The notes: a model not told the origin generated them from the sequence alone. A stretch of 64,000 nt of DNA from CAWVSB01 sp036960375 (GCA_036960375.1 JBALVY010000005.1:124001-188000), one strand, 5' to 3'; shown: positions 17,191 to 26,756, counted from the first letter of the stretch. Made by a program: numbers and translations.

Positions 17191-18465
17191 CTATTGCTTA
17201 GCGCCTTTCTGAAATAGTCGAGCGCGTACAGCCTGAATTTTGTTGTCAGATATTTCCATTATTTCAAGTCGATAGTTATTGATCTGTACGCTGGCCAAGC
17301 CACTGGGGAAAGATTCCAAGTGCTCCAGTAAAAGACCATTGAGTGTTCTTCGGCCTTCCGTGGGCAGCTTCCAGCCAAGCACTTTATTAATATCGCGTAT
17401 GTCTGCGGTGCCATCAATGATATAACTGCCGTCTTTTTGCGGCAAAATTTCTTCGATATCGTCCGCTATATTTGAAGTAAATTCCCCGACGATTTCTTCC
17501 AGAATGTCTTCCAGCGTGATCATGCCCATCACTTCGCCGTATTCATCAACCACGACTGCGATACGTTGCTTGTCTTTTTGAAAATTCTGTAGCTGCGTAT
17601 GCAGCGGGGTATTGTCGGGAATGAAGTAGACTTCCTGTAATAGCTCTACCATAGTCTCACGATTAAAGGCACCATCGCTGAAAGTCTGGGCAGATTTTCG
17701 CAGGTGAAACATTCCTTCGATATTGTTTATGTCGCGGCGAAATACCGGTAGTCTTGTATAGTCGCTTGACAGCAGGCAGTCGACAATCTTCTCATCGCTA
17801 TCTTCAAGATCAATACCGAGAATTTCCTTTCTTGGTACCATGATATCGTCAACGCTAACATCAGCGAGATCAAGAATGTTTAGTAACATGCCCTGATTTT
17901 TATCAGGAATGTCGTGATCTGTGGTATCGACCACTGCGCGTAATTCGTCGGCGCTAAGAGAGTCTTTAGCGTTGGCTTCCGGGTTGATTCCCAGTGGGCG
18001 CAGTAACGCGCTGGCAGCGTGGTTTATCAGCCATACAAAAGGGTATAGCAGCCACATTAGGGGCTTTAATATCAGCGTCGCGGGAAAAGCAATTTTTTCC
18101 GGGTGTAAGGCGGCAATAGTCTTCGGGGTGACTTCGGCGAACAATAGAATAATAACGGTTAACAGTAGTGTGGATATCAGAGGCCCGTAACTTTCACCCC
18201 ATAAATGCACAGCAATAAGCGTGGCGATAGCAGCCGCAGCCAGATTAACCAGATTGTTGCCAAATAGAATAAGGCCTATCAGGCGGTCAGGTCTCTCTAG
18301 TAATTTGGATGCGCGCATAGCGCCCGGATGGTTTTGCTTGCTCAGGTGTTTTAGCCTATACCTGTTCAGCGACATCATAGCGGTTTCAGAGCTGGAGAAA
18401 AAAGCCGACAATATTATTAGCAATACGAGTGCGGAGAATAATAACTCCAACGATGTGGTGTCCAA
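17191..18465 (-). CDS. yfjD: DUF21/CBS/CorC-domain membrane protein (YfjD family)
   Basis: 424 residues. A DUF21 membrane domain (about 1-190, LLIILSAFFSSSETAMMSLNRYRLKHL, LFGNNLVNLAAAAIATLIAV) is followed by two CBS motifs (about 205-330, DVSVDDIMVPRKEI and RIAVVVDEYGEVMGMITLEDILEEIVGE) and a C-terminal CorC/HlyC domain (about 345-420). The family was called hemolysin-like, but evidence for related proteins points to Mg2+/Co2+ efflux or resistance. It lies downstream of ypjD, both divergent from ffh, the same arrangement as in Escherichia coli (ffh, ypjD, yfjD). Confidence 0.92.
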   Translation of the reverse strand: MDTTSLELLFSALVLLIILSAFFSSSETAMMSLNRYRLKHLSKQNHPGAMRASKLLERPDRLIGLILFGNNLVNLAAAAIATLIAVHLWGESYGPLISTLLLTVIILLFAEVTPKTIAALHPEKIAFPATLILKPLMWLLYPFVWLINHAASALLRPLGINPEANAKDSLSADELRAVVDTTDHDIPDKNQGMLLNILDLADVSVDDIMVPRKEILGIDLEDSDEKIVDCLLSSDYTRLPVFRRDINNIEGMFHLRKSAQTFSDGAFNRETMVELLQEVYFIPDNTPLHTQLQNFQKDKQRIAVVVDEYGEVMGMITLEDILEEIVGEFTSNIADDIEEILPQKDGSYIIDGTADIRDINKVLGWKLPTEGRRTLNGLLLEHLESFPSGLASVQINNYRLEIMEISDNKIQAVRARLFQKGAKQ

Positions 18466-18536
18466 GAAAGGATTAACCTTATTTGTCTTATGGGTAGACT
18501 ATGTTGAAGAAAAGATGAGCCGGATGCAATGATTTT

Positions 18537-19337
18537 TTACCGGCCCAGCAGTAATTCCATGACAAACTTGCTGCCGAAGTAGGCCAGCATAAGGGCTGCA
18601 AACCCAATCAGTGTCCAGCGTATGGCGACATAACCTCGCCATCCACGCTTGTGGCGCCCCCACAGCAACACGGCAAAAATGCTCCATGCGATGACAGTGA
18701 AGGCTGTTTTGTGTGCAAGGTGTTGGGCAAATATGTCATCCAGGAACAGTGCGCCGCTGGCCATCGCAACGGTCAGTAAGCCCAGTCCTATTGCCACTTG
18801 ACGAAATAGCAGCATTTCCATCGTCTGCAGGGGGGGGAGGGCATTGATGATGCCTGCTACGCTACGTGTCTTTAGAGCGTGGTTTTGTATCCAGAGGGCA
18901 ACCGCCTGAAAAGCAGCAATAGTTAAAACGCTATAAGCGAGAATTGAGATAATTACGTGTGTGCCTACACCGGGGCTCAGAGTTTCTGCGCTGGTCTCTG
19001 CGTGGCCAAACAGTAGCTGTGCGAGTAGCGTGAGTGCTGCCAGCAAATAGGTTGGGATGAGCAATTCGTCAATAGATGCCTTCAATGTGGCGAACAGGGT
19101 GATCATGGCAATAAACCATGCGACCAGGTTGGCTATGTGAAAAAAGCTCAAGTCTACACCGTCGGCAGAGACAATTAGTCCGTAACAAACGACCCCGTGT
19201 AGGGCAAGAGCGAGTCCGCCGCTGATCAGAACGCCGGGTTGGCGTTCGCTCAAATCGCCACCGGATAGGGCAATTTTGATCATTTGCGCAACCGGATACA
19301 GATAAAGCAGTAGTGTAATTGAGGCCATAGCCGTCAT
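18537..19337 (-). CDS. ypjD: CcsA/CcmC-type inner membrane protein YpjD
   Basis: 266 residues with about eight membrane helices, of the cytochrome c assembly (CcmC/CcsA) superfamily. The segment GVGTHVIISILAYSVLTIAAFQAV and the later HKTAFTVIAWSIFAVLLWGRHKRGWRG carry His residues in the positions used for haem in the superfamily, though the full WWD signature of the haem-handling members is not present. Homologue YpjD has no firmly known role. It stands divergent to ffh and is followed by yfjD after 71 bases. Confidence 0.88.
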   Translation of the reverse strand: MTAMASITLLLYLYPVAQMIKIALSGGDLSERQPGVLISGGLALALHGVVCYGLIVSADGVDLSFFHIANLVAWFIAMITLFATLKASIDELLIPTYLLAALTLLAQLLFGHAETSAETLSPGVGTHVIISILAYSVLTIAAFQAVALWIQNHALKTRSVAGIINALPPLQTMEMLLFRQVAIGLGLLTVAMASGALFLDDIFAQHLAHKTAFTVIAWSIFAVLLWGRHKRGWRGYVAIRWTLIGFAALMLAYFGSKFVMELLLGR

Positions 19338-19398
19338 TATTTTTCCATCGTTTTTACTCAGTGCCAGTGTGGCATATCATTGTGGCTGGGTGAACCCC

Positions 19399-19427
19399 TT
19401 GGGCTGTCACGCAGGCTCAGGTATACT
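19399..19427 (+). promoter_or_regulatory. Candidate ffh promoter
   Basis: TTGGGC and TATACT are 17 bases apart, 44 bases upstream of the ffh start, in the gap between divergent ypjD and ffh. The -10 matches five of six consensus bases and the -35 three. Confidence 0.5.
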
Positions 19428-19470
19428 GCCGCACAGCAGTGTAAGTCAATTAATACGAGAAGCAGTAATA

Positions 19471-20868
19471 ATGTTCGATAGTTTACAAGATCGTCTATCC
19501 CATACCCTCAAGAAAGTCTCTGGCCAGGCCCGCCTGACCGAGGATAACGTCAAAGAAACTCTACGCGAAGTGCGTATGGCCTTGCTGGAAGCCGATGTGG
19601 CTCTGTCAGTAGTTAAAGAGTTTGTTGACAAGGTCCGTGAACGGGCGGTAGGTACAGAAGTATCGCAAAGTCTTAATCCCGGCCAGCAGTTTCTTAAGGT
19701 AGTGCAGGCAGAATTGCAGTCTGTGATGGGAGAAGCCAATGAGTCTCTCAATTTGGCCGCCCAGCCCCCCGCAGTCATTCTTATGGCTGGTCTACAGGGT
19801 GCAGGTAAAACGACCTCTACCGGCAAGCTCGCTAAGCTTTTAAAAGATAAAGAAAAGAAAAAAGTGCTGGTGGTGAGTGCTGATGTTTACCGTCCGGCGG
19901 CAATAAAACAGCTCGAAACACTGGCAAATGATCTCGATATTGGCTTTTTCCCCTCTAGTTCTGACCAAGACCCGGTAGAAATAGCCCAGGCCGCCTTGAT
20001 GGAGGCCAAAAAACGTTTTTATGACGTATTGATTGTGGATACGGCAGGTCGTCTGGCCATCGATAGCGATATGATGGCTGAGATATATGCCCTGCATCGC
20101 GCAGTAAAACCTATAGAAACGCTGTTTGTAGTAGACGCAATGACCGGCCAGGATGCCGCGAATACAGCCAAGGCTTTCAATGATACATTGCCACTTACCG
20201 GGGTAATACTGACCAAGGCTGATGCGGATAGCCGCGGTGGCGCAGCACTTTCTGTACGTGCTATTACCGGAAAACCCATCAAGTTTCTGGGTGTTGGTGA
20301 AAAAACTGATGCACTGGAGGCCTTCCACCCCGATCGGATGGCCTCGCGCATCCTCGGAATGGGAGATGTACTGTCTCTTATTGAAGAAGCTGAGCAGAAA
20401 CTTGATCAGAAAAAAGCTCAAAAACTTGCCAATAAGATCAAGAAAGGCAAGAGCTTTGACCTCGAGGATTATCGGGATCAATTACAGCAGATGCAAAATA
20501 TGGGCGGTATTACCGGCATGCTGGATAAGTTGCCCGGTATGGGTAATATGGCTCAGGCAGCCCAAAACGCCAATGTAGATACCAAAATGTTCGTTCAGAT
20601 GGAGGCCATCATCAATTCAATGACTCCCAAAGAACGACGCAACCCTGATCTCCTCAATGGTTCGCGTAAGCGCCGCATAACACTGGGCTCTGGTACCCAG
20701 GTTCAAGACCTTAATCGCCTGCTTAAACAGCATAAACAAATGGCCAAAATGATGAAGAAAGTTGGTCAAAAAGGCGGTATGCAGAAGTTGATGCGGGGTA
20801 TGAATAGTATGATGGGTCCCGGTGGTACACCCCCTGGCGGCATGCCTCCTGGAGGCTTTCGCCGCTAG
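19471..20868 (+). CDS. ffh: Signal recognition particle protein Ffh
   Basis: SRP GTPase that binds 4.5S RNA and signal sequences of nascent inner-membrane proteins and docks with FtsY. 465 residues: N domain (1-90), G domain with P-loop GLQGAGKTTSTGKLAK, DTAGRL, TKADADSRGG, then a methionine-rich M domain (from about 325) with NMGGITGMLDKLPGM, the RNA-binding RRNPDLLNGSRKRRI-like segment and a Met/Gly-rich C-terminus (GGTPPGGMPPGGFRR). The start at 19471 gives the family N-terminus MFDSLQDRL; the frame is open further upstream, but the candidate promoter lies there. The divergent partner is ypjD. Confidence 0.97.
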   Translation: MFDSLQDRLSHTLKKVSGQARLTEDNVKETLREVRMALLEADVALSVVKEFVDKVRERAVGTEVSQSLNPGQQFLKVVQAELQSVMGEANESLNLAAQPPAVILMAGLQGAGKTTSTGKLAKLLKDKEKKKVLVVSADVYRPAAIKQLETLANDLDIGFFPSSSDQDPVEIAQAALMEAKKRFYDVLIVDTAGRLAIDSDMMAEIYALHRAVKPIETLFVVDAMTGQDAANTAKAFNDTLPLTGVILTKADADSRGGAALSVRAITGKPIKFLGVGEKTDALEAFHPDRMASRILGMGDVLSLIEEAEQKLDQKKAQKLANKIKKGKSFDLEDYRDQLQQMQNMGGITGMLDKLPGMGNMAQAAQNANVDTKMFVQMEAIINSMTPKERRNPDLLNGSRKRRITLGSGTQVQDLNRLLKQHKQMAKMMKKVGQKGGMQKLMRGMNSMMGPGGTPPGGMPPGGFRR

Positions 20869-21037
20869 GCTGGGCCGAGATCACTATAAATTGATCGTAA
20901 ATCCTTGAAAAAGAAGCGCTTAAAGGTTCCCAAAGCCTTACTTATCGCGTAGAATTCGCGCCCTTCATAGCCGAGTGGATCGCATTGTGTTGTCTGCTCA
21001 TTAGGTTTTTAAAACCATACATAGGATTAATAGGTCT

Positions 21038-21301
21038 ATGGTAACTATTCGTTTGGCACGTGGCGGCTCTAAGAAGCGTCCGTTCTACCACATTTCTGTC
21101 GCTGACAGCCGTAACGCCCGTGACGGTCGTTTTATTGAGCGTATTGGCTTCTTTAACCCGGTCGCCCGTGGACAGGAAGAGCGTCTGCGTTTGGACAGCA
21201 GCCGTATTGATCATTGGGTTGGTCTGGGTGCACAGATTTCTGATCGCGTTAAAAAGCTGATCAAAGAGGCTCAGGCAGCAGAGACTCAAGTAGCTGCTTA
21301 A
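21038..21301 (+). CDS. rpsP: 30S ribosomal protein S16
   Basis: 87 residues, normal length. MVTIRLARGGSKKRPFY is the classical S16 start, followed by VADSRNARDGRFIERIGFFNP. It binds 16S rRNA early in 30S assembly. It is the first gene of rpsP-rimM-trmD-rplS. The upstream 169 bases contain TAGAAT (20950-20955) followed by a GC-rich stretch, a possible -10 with stringent discriminator, but without a convincing -35. Confidence 0.98.
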   Translation: MVTIRLARGGSKKRPFYHISVADSRNARDGRFIERIGFFNPVARGQEERLRLDSSRIDHWVGLGAQISDRVKKLIKEAQAAETQVAA

Positions 21302-21308
21302 GTCTTAG

Positions 21309-21842
21309 ATGATGTCGGCTCAGGAAGAGTTTGTTGTCATAGGTAAGATCGCGACCGCCCATGGTATCAAGGGGTGGGTTAAGGTTTTTTCCTATACCGA
21401 GCATCCCGCTGGCATCTTTGACTACCAGCCACTGCATATTTTACGCGGTGGTAAATGGCAGCTTTTGGAAATTGATGAGTGGCGCCCACAGGCCAAGGCC
21501 TTGGCGGCTCATATCAAAGATTGTGATGATCGCAATACTGCAGAGAGCTACCGTCAGTGCGAACTGGGCGTCAGCATAAAGCAGTTTCCCGAACTGGCAG
21601 TCGACGAGTTTTATTGGCATCAGCTACAAGGTCTCGCGGTATATACCGCAGCCGATGAACAATTGCTGGGCCAGGTAGAGCATTTGATGGAAACCGGCGC
21701 CAACGATGTGCTGGTAATACGGCCTTCCAAGGACAGTATCGATAAGCGCGAGCGACTGGTGCCCTATCTGCCAGGTGAAGTGATTATTGATATCGATCTG
21801 GATAAAGGTCGAATGATTGTAGACTGGGACGCCGAGTTTTAG
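21309..21842 (+). CDS. rimM: 16S rRNA processing protein RimM
   Basis: 177 residues. N-terminal RimM beta-barrel (GKIATAHGIKGWVKVFSYTEHP, about 10-95) and C-terminal PRC-barrel (about 100-175, with FYWHQLQGLAVYTAADEQLLG and LVPYLPGEVIIDIDLDKGRMIVDW). It assists maturation of the 30S head through contact with S19. Two consecutive ATGs (21309, 21312) are both possible starts. It lies seven bases after rpsP and 16 before trmD. Confidence 0.97.
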   Translation: MMSAQEEFVVIGKIATAHGIKGWVKVFSYTEHPAGIFDYQPLHILRGGKWQLLEIDEWRPQAKALAAHIKDCDDRNTAESYRQCELGVSIKQFPELAVDEFYWHQLQGLAVYTAADEQLLGQVEHLMETGANDVLVIRPSKDSIDKRERLVPYLPGEVIIDIDLDKGRMIVDWDAEF

Positions 21843-21858
21843 GCAAAGGATACAGGCA

Positions 21859-22605
21859 ATGCAGATTGCGATAGTCAGCCTGTTCCCCGAAATGTTTACG
21901 GCAGTGACCGACTACGGCATAACGGGTCGTGCAGTAAAGACCGGTTTAGTCGAGATTAGTGTGTTTAATCCTCGAGATTACACCACAGATAAACATCGCA
22001 CGGTGGACGACCGGCCTTATGGCGGCGGCCCCGGAATGCTGATGAAAGTTGAACCTTTGCGTAAAGCTATACACGACGCAAAGGCAAAGCTGGGAGAGAG
22101 CGCAAAGGTTATTTATCTCTCCCCTCAGGGTAAACCCCTGAAACAGGCCGGAGTATGTTCTCTTGCCGGTGGCACACCCTTAATACTGGTGTGCGGTCGC
22201 TACGAAGGTATTGATGAGCGACTAATAGCCATGGAAGTGGATGAAGAGTGGTCACTGGGAGATTTTGTTCTCAGTGGCGGTGAAATCCCTGCTATGGCGT
22301 TGATTGACGCAGTGATTCGCCAGTTGCCCGGTAGTTTGGGCCACGATCAGTCTGCAGCACAGGATTCGTTTGCCGAGGGCTTGCTTGATTGCCCTCATTA
22401 TACCAGGCCAGAAATTTTGGATGGTGAGCAGGTTCCTGAGGTGTTGTTGAGCGGCGATCATGAAAAAATTCGGCTTTGGCGGTTAGGGCAATCTTTAGAG
22501 AGAACCTTGCTGCGAAGGCCAGATCTGTTAGAGGGTCTTGATCTCAATAATGAGCAACAGACGCTTTTAACCAAGTTGTACCGCATGCTGGCTGACGAAG
22601 GCTGA
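21859..22605 (+). CDS. trmD: tRNA (guanine-N1)-methyltransferase
   Basis: SPOUT-class enzyme of 248 residues that makes m1G37 in tRNAs reading CNN, including proline tRNAs, and prevents +1 frameshifting. Seen: MQIAIVSLFPEMF, DDRPYGGGPGMLMKVEPL, the trefoil-knot SAM site VCGRYEGIDERLI, and EEWSLGDFVLSGGEIPAMALIDA. Part of the conserved rpsP-rimM-trmD-rplS operon. Confidence 0.98.
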   Translation: MQIAIVSLFPEMFTAVTDYGITGRAVKTGLVEISVFNPRDYTTDKHRTVDDRPYGGGPGMLMKVEPLRKAIHDAKAKLGESAKVIYLSPQGKPLKQAGVCSLAGGTPLILVCGRYEGIDERLIAMEVDEEWSLGDFVLSGGEIPAMALIDAVIRQLPGSLGHDQSAAQDSFAEGLLDCPHYTRPEILDGEQVPEVLLSGDHEKIRLWRLGQSLERTLLRRPDLLEGLDLNNEQQTLLTKLYRMLADEG

Positions 22606-22660
22606 TAGTCTTCCTCTCAGACTGGCGCTCTAAAGAAACATGAATTGCGAGGAGCAAAAC

Positions 22661-23017
22661 ATGAGTAACAAAAATCTGATCATCCAGGCTTTAGAAGCCG
22701 AGCAGATGACCAAAGAAATACCGCCTTTTGGCCCCGGTGACACAGTCGTCGTTCAGGTTAAAGTAAAAGAAGGTACCCGTGAGCGTTTACAGGCCTATGA
22801 AGGTGTTGTTATCGCCAAGCGTAACCGCGCCCTTAACTCCAATTTTATTGTCCGTAAGATCTCCAACGGTATTGGTGTTGAGCGTACATTCCAGACTTAC
22901 AGTCCTCAGGTTGACAGCATTACAGTGAAAACCCGCGGTGCAGTACGTCGTGCCAAGCTGTACTACTTGCGTGAGCGTAGTGGTCGTTCTGCACGTATCA
23001 GAGAAAAATTGAACTGA
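22661..23017 (+). CDS. rplS: 50S ribosomal protein L19
   Basis: 118 residues at the 30S-50S interface. Typical segments: FGPGDTVVVQVKVKEG, RLQAYEGVVIAKRNRALNSNF, GVERTFQTYSP and KLYYLRERSGRSARIREK. The ATG at 22661 is chosen because GAGGAG (22649-22654) lies six bases upstream and it gives the normal N-terminus; an in-frame ATG 21 bases earlier lacks such a site. Last gene of its operon, closed by a strong terminator. Confidence 0.98.
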   Translation: MSNKNLIIQALEAEQMTKEIPPFGPGDTVVVQVKVKEGTRERLQAYEGVVIAKRNRALNSNFIVRKISNGIGVERTFQTYSPQVDSITVKTRGAVRRAKLYYLRERSGRSARIREKLN

Positions 23018-23034
23018 GTTTGTTTGTTGTTCAA

Positions 23035-23066
23035 TAAAAAAGGCGACCATTTAGGTCGCCTTTTTT
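23035..23066 (+). terminator. Rho-independent terminator after rplS
   Basis: A perfect 8-base-pair stem AGGCGACC/GGTCGCCT with a short loop, flanked by a run of six A and a run of six T, 18 bases after the rplS stop. The A and T runs extend the helix, so it could work in both directions. Confidence 0.95.
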
Positions 23067-23216
23067 ATTGGCTTACTGTCTGCACAGTTTTTGTGGCGGC
23101 TTCCTCAAATAATCGAAGATCGCCCGAGTGATAATACATTCCGGAGAGCAGCTAAAATTTGCGCCGTGCTTACTTATACACTAGGCTGATTCTAAAATAA
23201 GTAGGGAATAATCTCC

Positions 23217-24998
23217 GTGATCAATTGGGATGAATTAAAGCGGCGTAATGTCGTCAAAGTTGGCATTGCCTATCTGGCCTTGGGCTGGGTGGTGGTGCAA
23301 GTCACAGATCTAGCCATTCCCGCGCTGAATTTGCCGCCAGTATTGCTCTCGACAGTTTTCTTTCTGGGCCTGATTGGCTTTCCTTTTGCCCTGTTTTTTG
23401 CCTGGGCATTTGAATTGACACCCGAGGGTCTCAAAAAAACTGCCGACGTTACTGAGGCTGATTCGATCGCCAGCCTTACCAGCCGTAAACTCGACTTTTT
23501 TATTATTGCGGCCTTGTTACTTGCGGTAGCCTTCCTGCTCTACGATCGCGGCGATGATTCCGTAGTAACAAACCAGGGTCCGCCAGAGACATCCATCGCC
23601 GTACTTCCCTTTATTAATATGAGCGGTGATGTGGAAAACGAGTATTTTTCCGATGGCATTTCCGAAGAGATACTGGACGGTCTAGCCAAGGTGAATGGCT
23701 TACGGGTGGTGGCTCGCACCTCATCATTTTATTTCAAGGGGCAGCGTGAAAGTATCACTACAATTGGCGAGAAATTACGGGTCGGAACTATTCTGGAGGG
23801 TAGTGTCAGAAAAGTGGGCAACCGAGTTCGTATTACCGCGCAGCTAATCCGGGTCAGCGACCAGACCCACATCTGGTCCGAGACCTACGATCGTACCCTG
23901 AACGATATTTTTGCCATCCAGGATGAGATCGCGCAGAAAATAGTGACGCAGTTGAAGATTCCGCTGGGCGTGCAAGCGAGTAACTCGCTTATTGCTCATA
24001 CAACTACACACCCTGAGGCCTACCAGGCCTATCTTCGTGGGCGCAATAAAATGGGCTGGCAGAGTTATGATACAACTCTCGAGGCGGTCAGGGACTTTGA
24101 GTACGCCGTTACGCTGGACCCGGAATATGCTGCTGCCTACGGCTCACTTGCTCTGGCACGTTTCTATCTGGTCGGCTATGAACCCGTGGCCTCGCATCTG
24201 AAGGCGTCCGTAGAATACGCTGAGATAGCTCTGCGGCTCGAGCCAGGGCAGCCGGAGGCGGAAATCGCTTGGGCGCTCTATCTTTCAATCAATGATCACA
24301 ATTATCGTGATGCCGCGGAGATTCTGGCTAAACAGGTAGAACAAGCCAGCACCAGCGATGCAATGGCGTTTTATGCCACTTTTATCTTGAGCCCTACCAG
24401 TAGCAGCACGCAAGCGGAGAAGATCGCCAAAGAGGCTATAGAGAAAGACCCATTAAATCCCCTGGCCTTAATGCAGGCGGCCTTTGGTCTATCAATGGCC
24501 AATAACCACTCTGCCGCTTTACCATACTGGGAAAAATGCTTGAAATTGGACCCTTACAATTTCGAGTGCCTCTCTGATTACGCCAACGGCTCGGCACTTA
24601 ATGGGGATATTACTATCGCCGAATCTTTGGCATTACGGATGGCTGATATTGTCAGTAAAAATAATATCTGGCAGCTGCAGTTCACTCAAGCCCTGATTCA
24701 CTATGTAAAAGGGGAAAATGAGCTAGGCGACAAGCTGGCTTCCCTTATTGAAGCCGGACTGCCGCGGACAGGTGCTTACTTTCATTTGTTAGTACTAAGA
24801 CGGGTAACCGGCGACTTGGAAGGGAGCTTGGCGCTGATGGAAGAACTGGTTAATCCTGATAAAACCAGCGGCTGGTTTATCTTCCTGCGGTCATTTTTTA
24901 AAGATGACGAGCTTATCTGGTCGAATCCCCGTTACCAGGCCCTGCTGCGACAGCTAAAACTGGATGATCAGTCCCTGCGCGAGGCCGGGTTCTTGTAA
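23217..24998 (+). CDS. Membrane protein with TolB/FlgO-like domain and TPR repeats
   Basis: 593 residues. An N-terminal segment MINWDELKRRNVVKVGIAY leads to membrane helices at about 13-33 and 42-65, a third at about 93-110, then a FlgO/TolB-N-like alpha/beta domain (about 125-255, SIAVLPFINMSG, YFSDGISEEILDGLAKV, VARTSSFYFKG, EGSVRKVGNRVRITAQL) and TPR-type repeats to the C-terminus. The same architecture occurs in many marine gammaproteobacteria, often with a cyclase, kinase or DNA-binding domain at the front; none is present here. Function is unknown; a scaffold or signalling role is a guess. The start is GTG with AGGGA nine bases upstream. It stands alone between the rplS terminator and xerD. 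Confidence 0.85.
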   Translation: MINWDELKRRNVVKVGIAYLALGWVVVQVTDLAIPALNLPPVLLSTVFFLGLIGFPFALFFAWAFELTPEGLKKTADVTEADSIASLTSRKLDFFIIAALLLAVAFLLYDRGDDSVVTNQGPPETSIAVLPFINMSGDVENEYFSDGISEEILDGLAKVNGLRVVARTSSFYFKGQRESITTIGEKLRVGTILEGSVRKVGNRVRITAQLIRVSDQTHIWSETYDRTLNDIFAIQDEIAQKIVTQLKIPLGVQASNSLIAHTTTHPEAYQAYLRGRNKMGWQSYDTTLEAVRDFEYAVTLDPEYAAAYGSLALARFYLVGYEPVASHLKASVEYAEIALRLEPGQPEAEIAWALYLSINDHNYRDAAEILAKQVEQASTSDAMAFYATFILSPTSSSTQAEKIAKEAIEKDPLNPLALMQAAFGLSMANNHSAALPYWEKCLKLDPYNFECLSDYANGSALNGDITIAESLALRMADIVSKNNIWQLQFTQALIHYVKGENELGDKLASLIEAGLPRTGAYFHLLVLRRVTGDLEGSLALMEELVNPDKTSGWFIFLRSFFKDDELIWSNPRYQALLRQLKLDDQSLREAGFL

Positions 24999-25061
24999 AA
25001 GGCATTAAGATTAGTTGTCTTTTATGGGGTGTTTGTTTAGGGATTAAAATTCAGGACAACT

Positions 25062-25967
25062 ATGTCAAGCCTTTCATTTCAAGTTCAGATTGATACCTAT
25101 CTAGATGCTTTGTGGATGGAGCGAGGCTTTAGCCAGCATACCCTGGCGAGTTATCGCAGCGATTTAATCGGCTTTAGTCGGTGGCTCTCACAAGCCGAGG
25201 GTGTACAAAGATTTGAAGCCGTAACGCAGGGGCAGATTGAATCCTATTTGGGTTATCGCTTGTCCCGGGGGGACTCTGCGCGTAGTTGTGCGCGGGGCTT
25301 GTCGTGTTTGCGTGGATTGTATGCTTGGTTGGTGCGCGAAGGCAGGCTTACAGAAAATCCCACCGCATTGATCGAGAGCCCACGTCTTGGGCGGCCTTTA
25401 CCCAAAACGCTGACAGAGGAGGATGTAGAAGCCTTACTGGCTGCACCTGATACTACTGAGGCTCTGGGGTTGAGGGATCGGGCTATGCTCGAACTGCTTT
25501 ACGCTTGTGGTCTGCGAGTGAGCGAGTTGGTGGAGTTACGTCTGAATCAGCTGGGCATGAATCAGGGGGTGGTGAGAATTATGGGCAAGGGCTCCAAAGA
25601 GCGTCTGGTACCTATGGGGGAGGAGGCCGCCGACTGGATACAACGCTACTTGCGCGACGCCCGGCCAGAGCTGTTAGGTCTTAAATCCAGCGACGCCGTA
25701 TTCCCTTCGCGGCGGGGTCAGGCTATGACACGGCAAACCTTTTGGCACAGGATTAAAATTCATGGTAAAACAGCAGGCATTAGTAAACCGTTGTCGCCAC
25801 ATACTGTACGCCATGCCTTTGCTACCCACTTGTTAAATCACGGTGCTGACTTACGAGTTGTCCAGCTTTTGCTCGGACACAGTGATTTATCGACCACACA
25901 AATATATACTCACGTCGCCCAGGCGCGGATGCAGGAATTACATGCACTACATCACCCTAGGGGATGA
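25062..25967 (+). CDS. xerD: Site-specific tyrosine recombinase XerD
   Basis: 301 residues. N-terminal SAM-like core-binding domain (about 8-95, with MERGFSQHTLASYRSDL) and C-terminal catalytic domain with the first Arg in YACGLRVSELVELR, the HxxR of SPHTVRHAFATHLL, LLGHSDLSTTQIYTHV and the nucleophilic Tyr at about 282. With XerC it resolves chromosome dimers at dif under FtsK control. Position before dsbC-hom-thrC-recJ is the same as in Pseudomonas, which favours XerD over XerC or an integron/phage integrase. Confidence 0.95.
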   Translation: MSSLSFQVQIDTYLDALWMERGFSQHTLASYRSDLIGFSRWLSQAEGVQRFEAVTQGQIESYLGYRLSRGDSARSCARGLSCLRGLYAWLVREGRLTENPTALIESPRLGRPLPKTLTEEDVEALLAAPDTTEALGLRDRAMLELLYACGLRVSELVELRLNQLGMNQGVVRIMGKGSKERLVPMGEEAADWIQRYLRDARPELLGLKSSDAVFPSRRGQAMTRQTFWHRIKIHGKTAGISKPLSPHTVRHAFATHLLNHGADLRVVQLLLGHSDLSTTQIYTHVAQARMQELHALHHPRG

Positions 25968-26024
25968 ACTTATTGACTGATGTAGCCTCTACATAGATAG
26001 GCTGCACTATAACCAGAGGTACGT

Positions 26025-26756
26025 ATGCAAAAAAGAATTCGGGTCTTCACTTTATTGGCCTTAATGCTGTCGAGCTTATCGCTTGCAGAGCCCTCGTTAG
26101 AGGCAATTAACAAGACGCTGAAGAATAGTCGCCCCGATTTATCCATAAGCAGTGTTAAAGCCAGCCCGATCGCCGGACTTTATGAAGCGCAGATGGATAA
26201 TGGTCCGGTGGTATATATCACGGCCGATGGCAGTCATATGGTGGTAGGCGATCTTTATCAGAATACGCCCGGTGAGCTTGTTAATCTGACCGAACAGGCG
26301 CGTAATACAGAGCGGGCAGATCTTTTGGCGGGTATCCGCAGGCAGGATATGATCGTATTCAGTCCCAGTGCACCAATGGCGGTTAAAGGGACCGTGACGG
26401 TATTCACCGATGTAGATTGTGGCTATTGCCAGAAATTACATAAAGAGGTGCCCGTATTGAATGCTATGGGCATCGAAGTGCAGTATCTGGCTTTTCCACG
26501 TGCCGGCGTTGGCTCTCCGTCTTACGATAAAATTGTCAGCGCTTGGTGCGCTTCGGACAGGCAGGCGGCTATGACGCAGCTGAAAAATAGGCAGCCTATA
26601 GCGGCGGCTACTTGCTCGAACCCGGTTGCAGATCAATATGAGCTAGGCCAGCAAATGGGAGTTCGCGGTACCCCGGCTTTGTTGTTGGCTGATGGCACAA
26701 TGCTACCCGGTTATATGCCTGCCAATGAATTGGCGGCTGTAATGGGTATTAATTGA
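26025..26756 (+). CDS. dsbC: Thiol:disulfide interchange protein DsbC
   Basis: Periplasmic disulfide isomerase, 243 residues. Signal peptide about 1-21 (ending SLA), N-terminal dimerisation domain (about 22-80), linker helix, then a thioredoxin-fold domain with the active site CGYC (about 132-135) and the cis-proline in GVRGTPALLLADG. A second Cys pair is seen in SAWCASD and AATCSNP, as in E. coli DsbC. Kept reduced by DsbD, which is not in the window. Confidence 0.96.
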   Translation: MQKRIRVFTLLALMLSSLSLAEPSLEAINKTLKNSRPDLSISSVKASPIAGLYEAQMDNGPVVYITADGSHMVVGDLYQNTPGELVNLTEQARNTERADLLAGIRRQDMIVFSPSAPMAVKGTVTVFTDVDCGYCQKLHKEVPVLNAMGIEVQYLAFPRAGVGSPSYDKIVSAWCASDRQAAMTQLKNRQPIAAATCSNPVADQYELGQQMGVRGTPALLLADGTMLPGYMPANELAAVMGIN

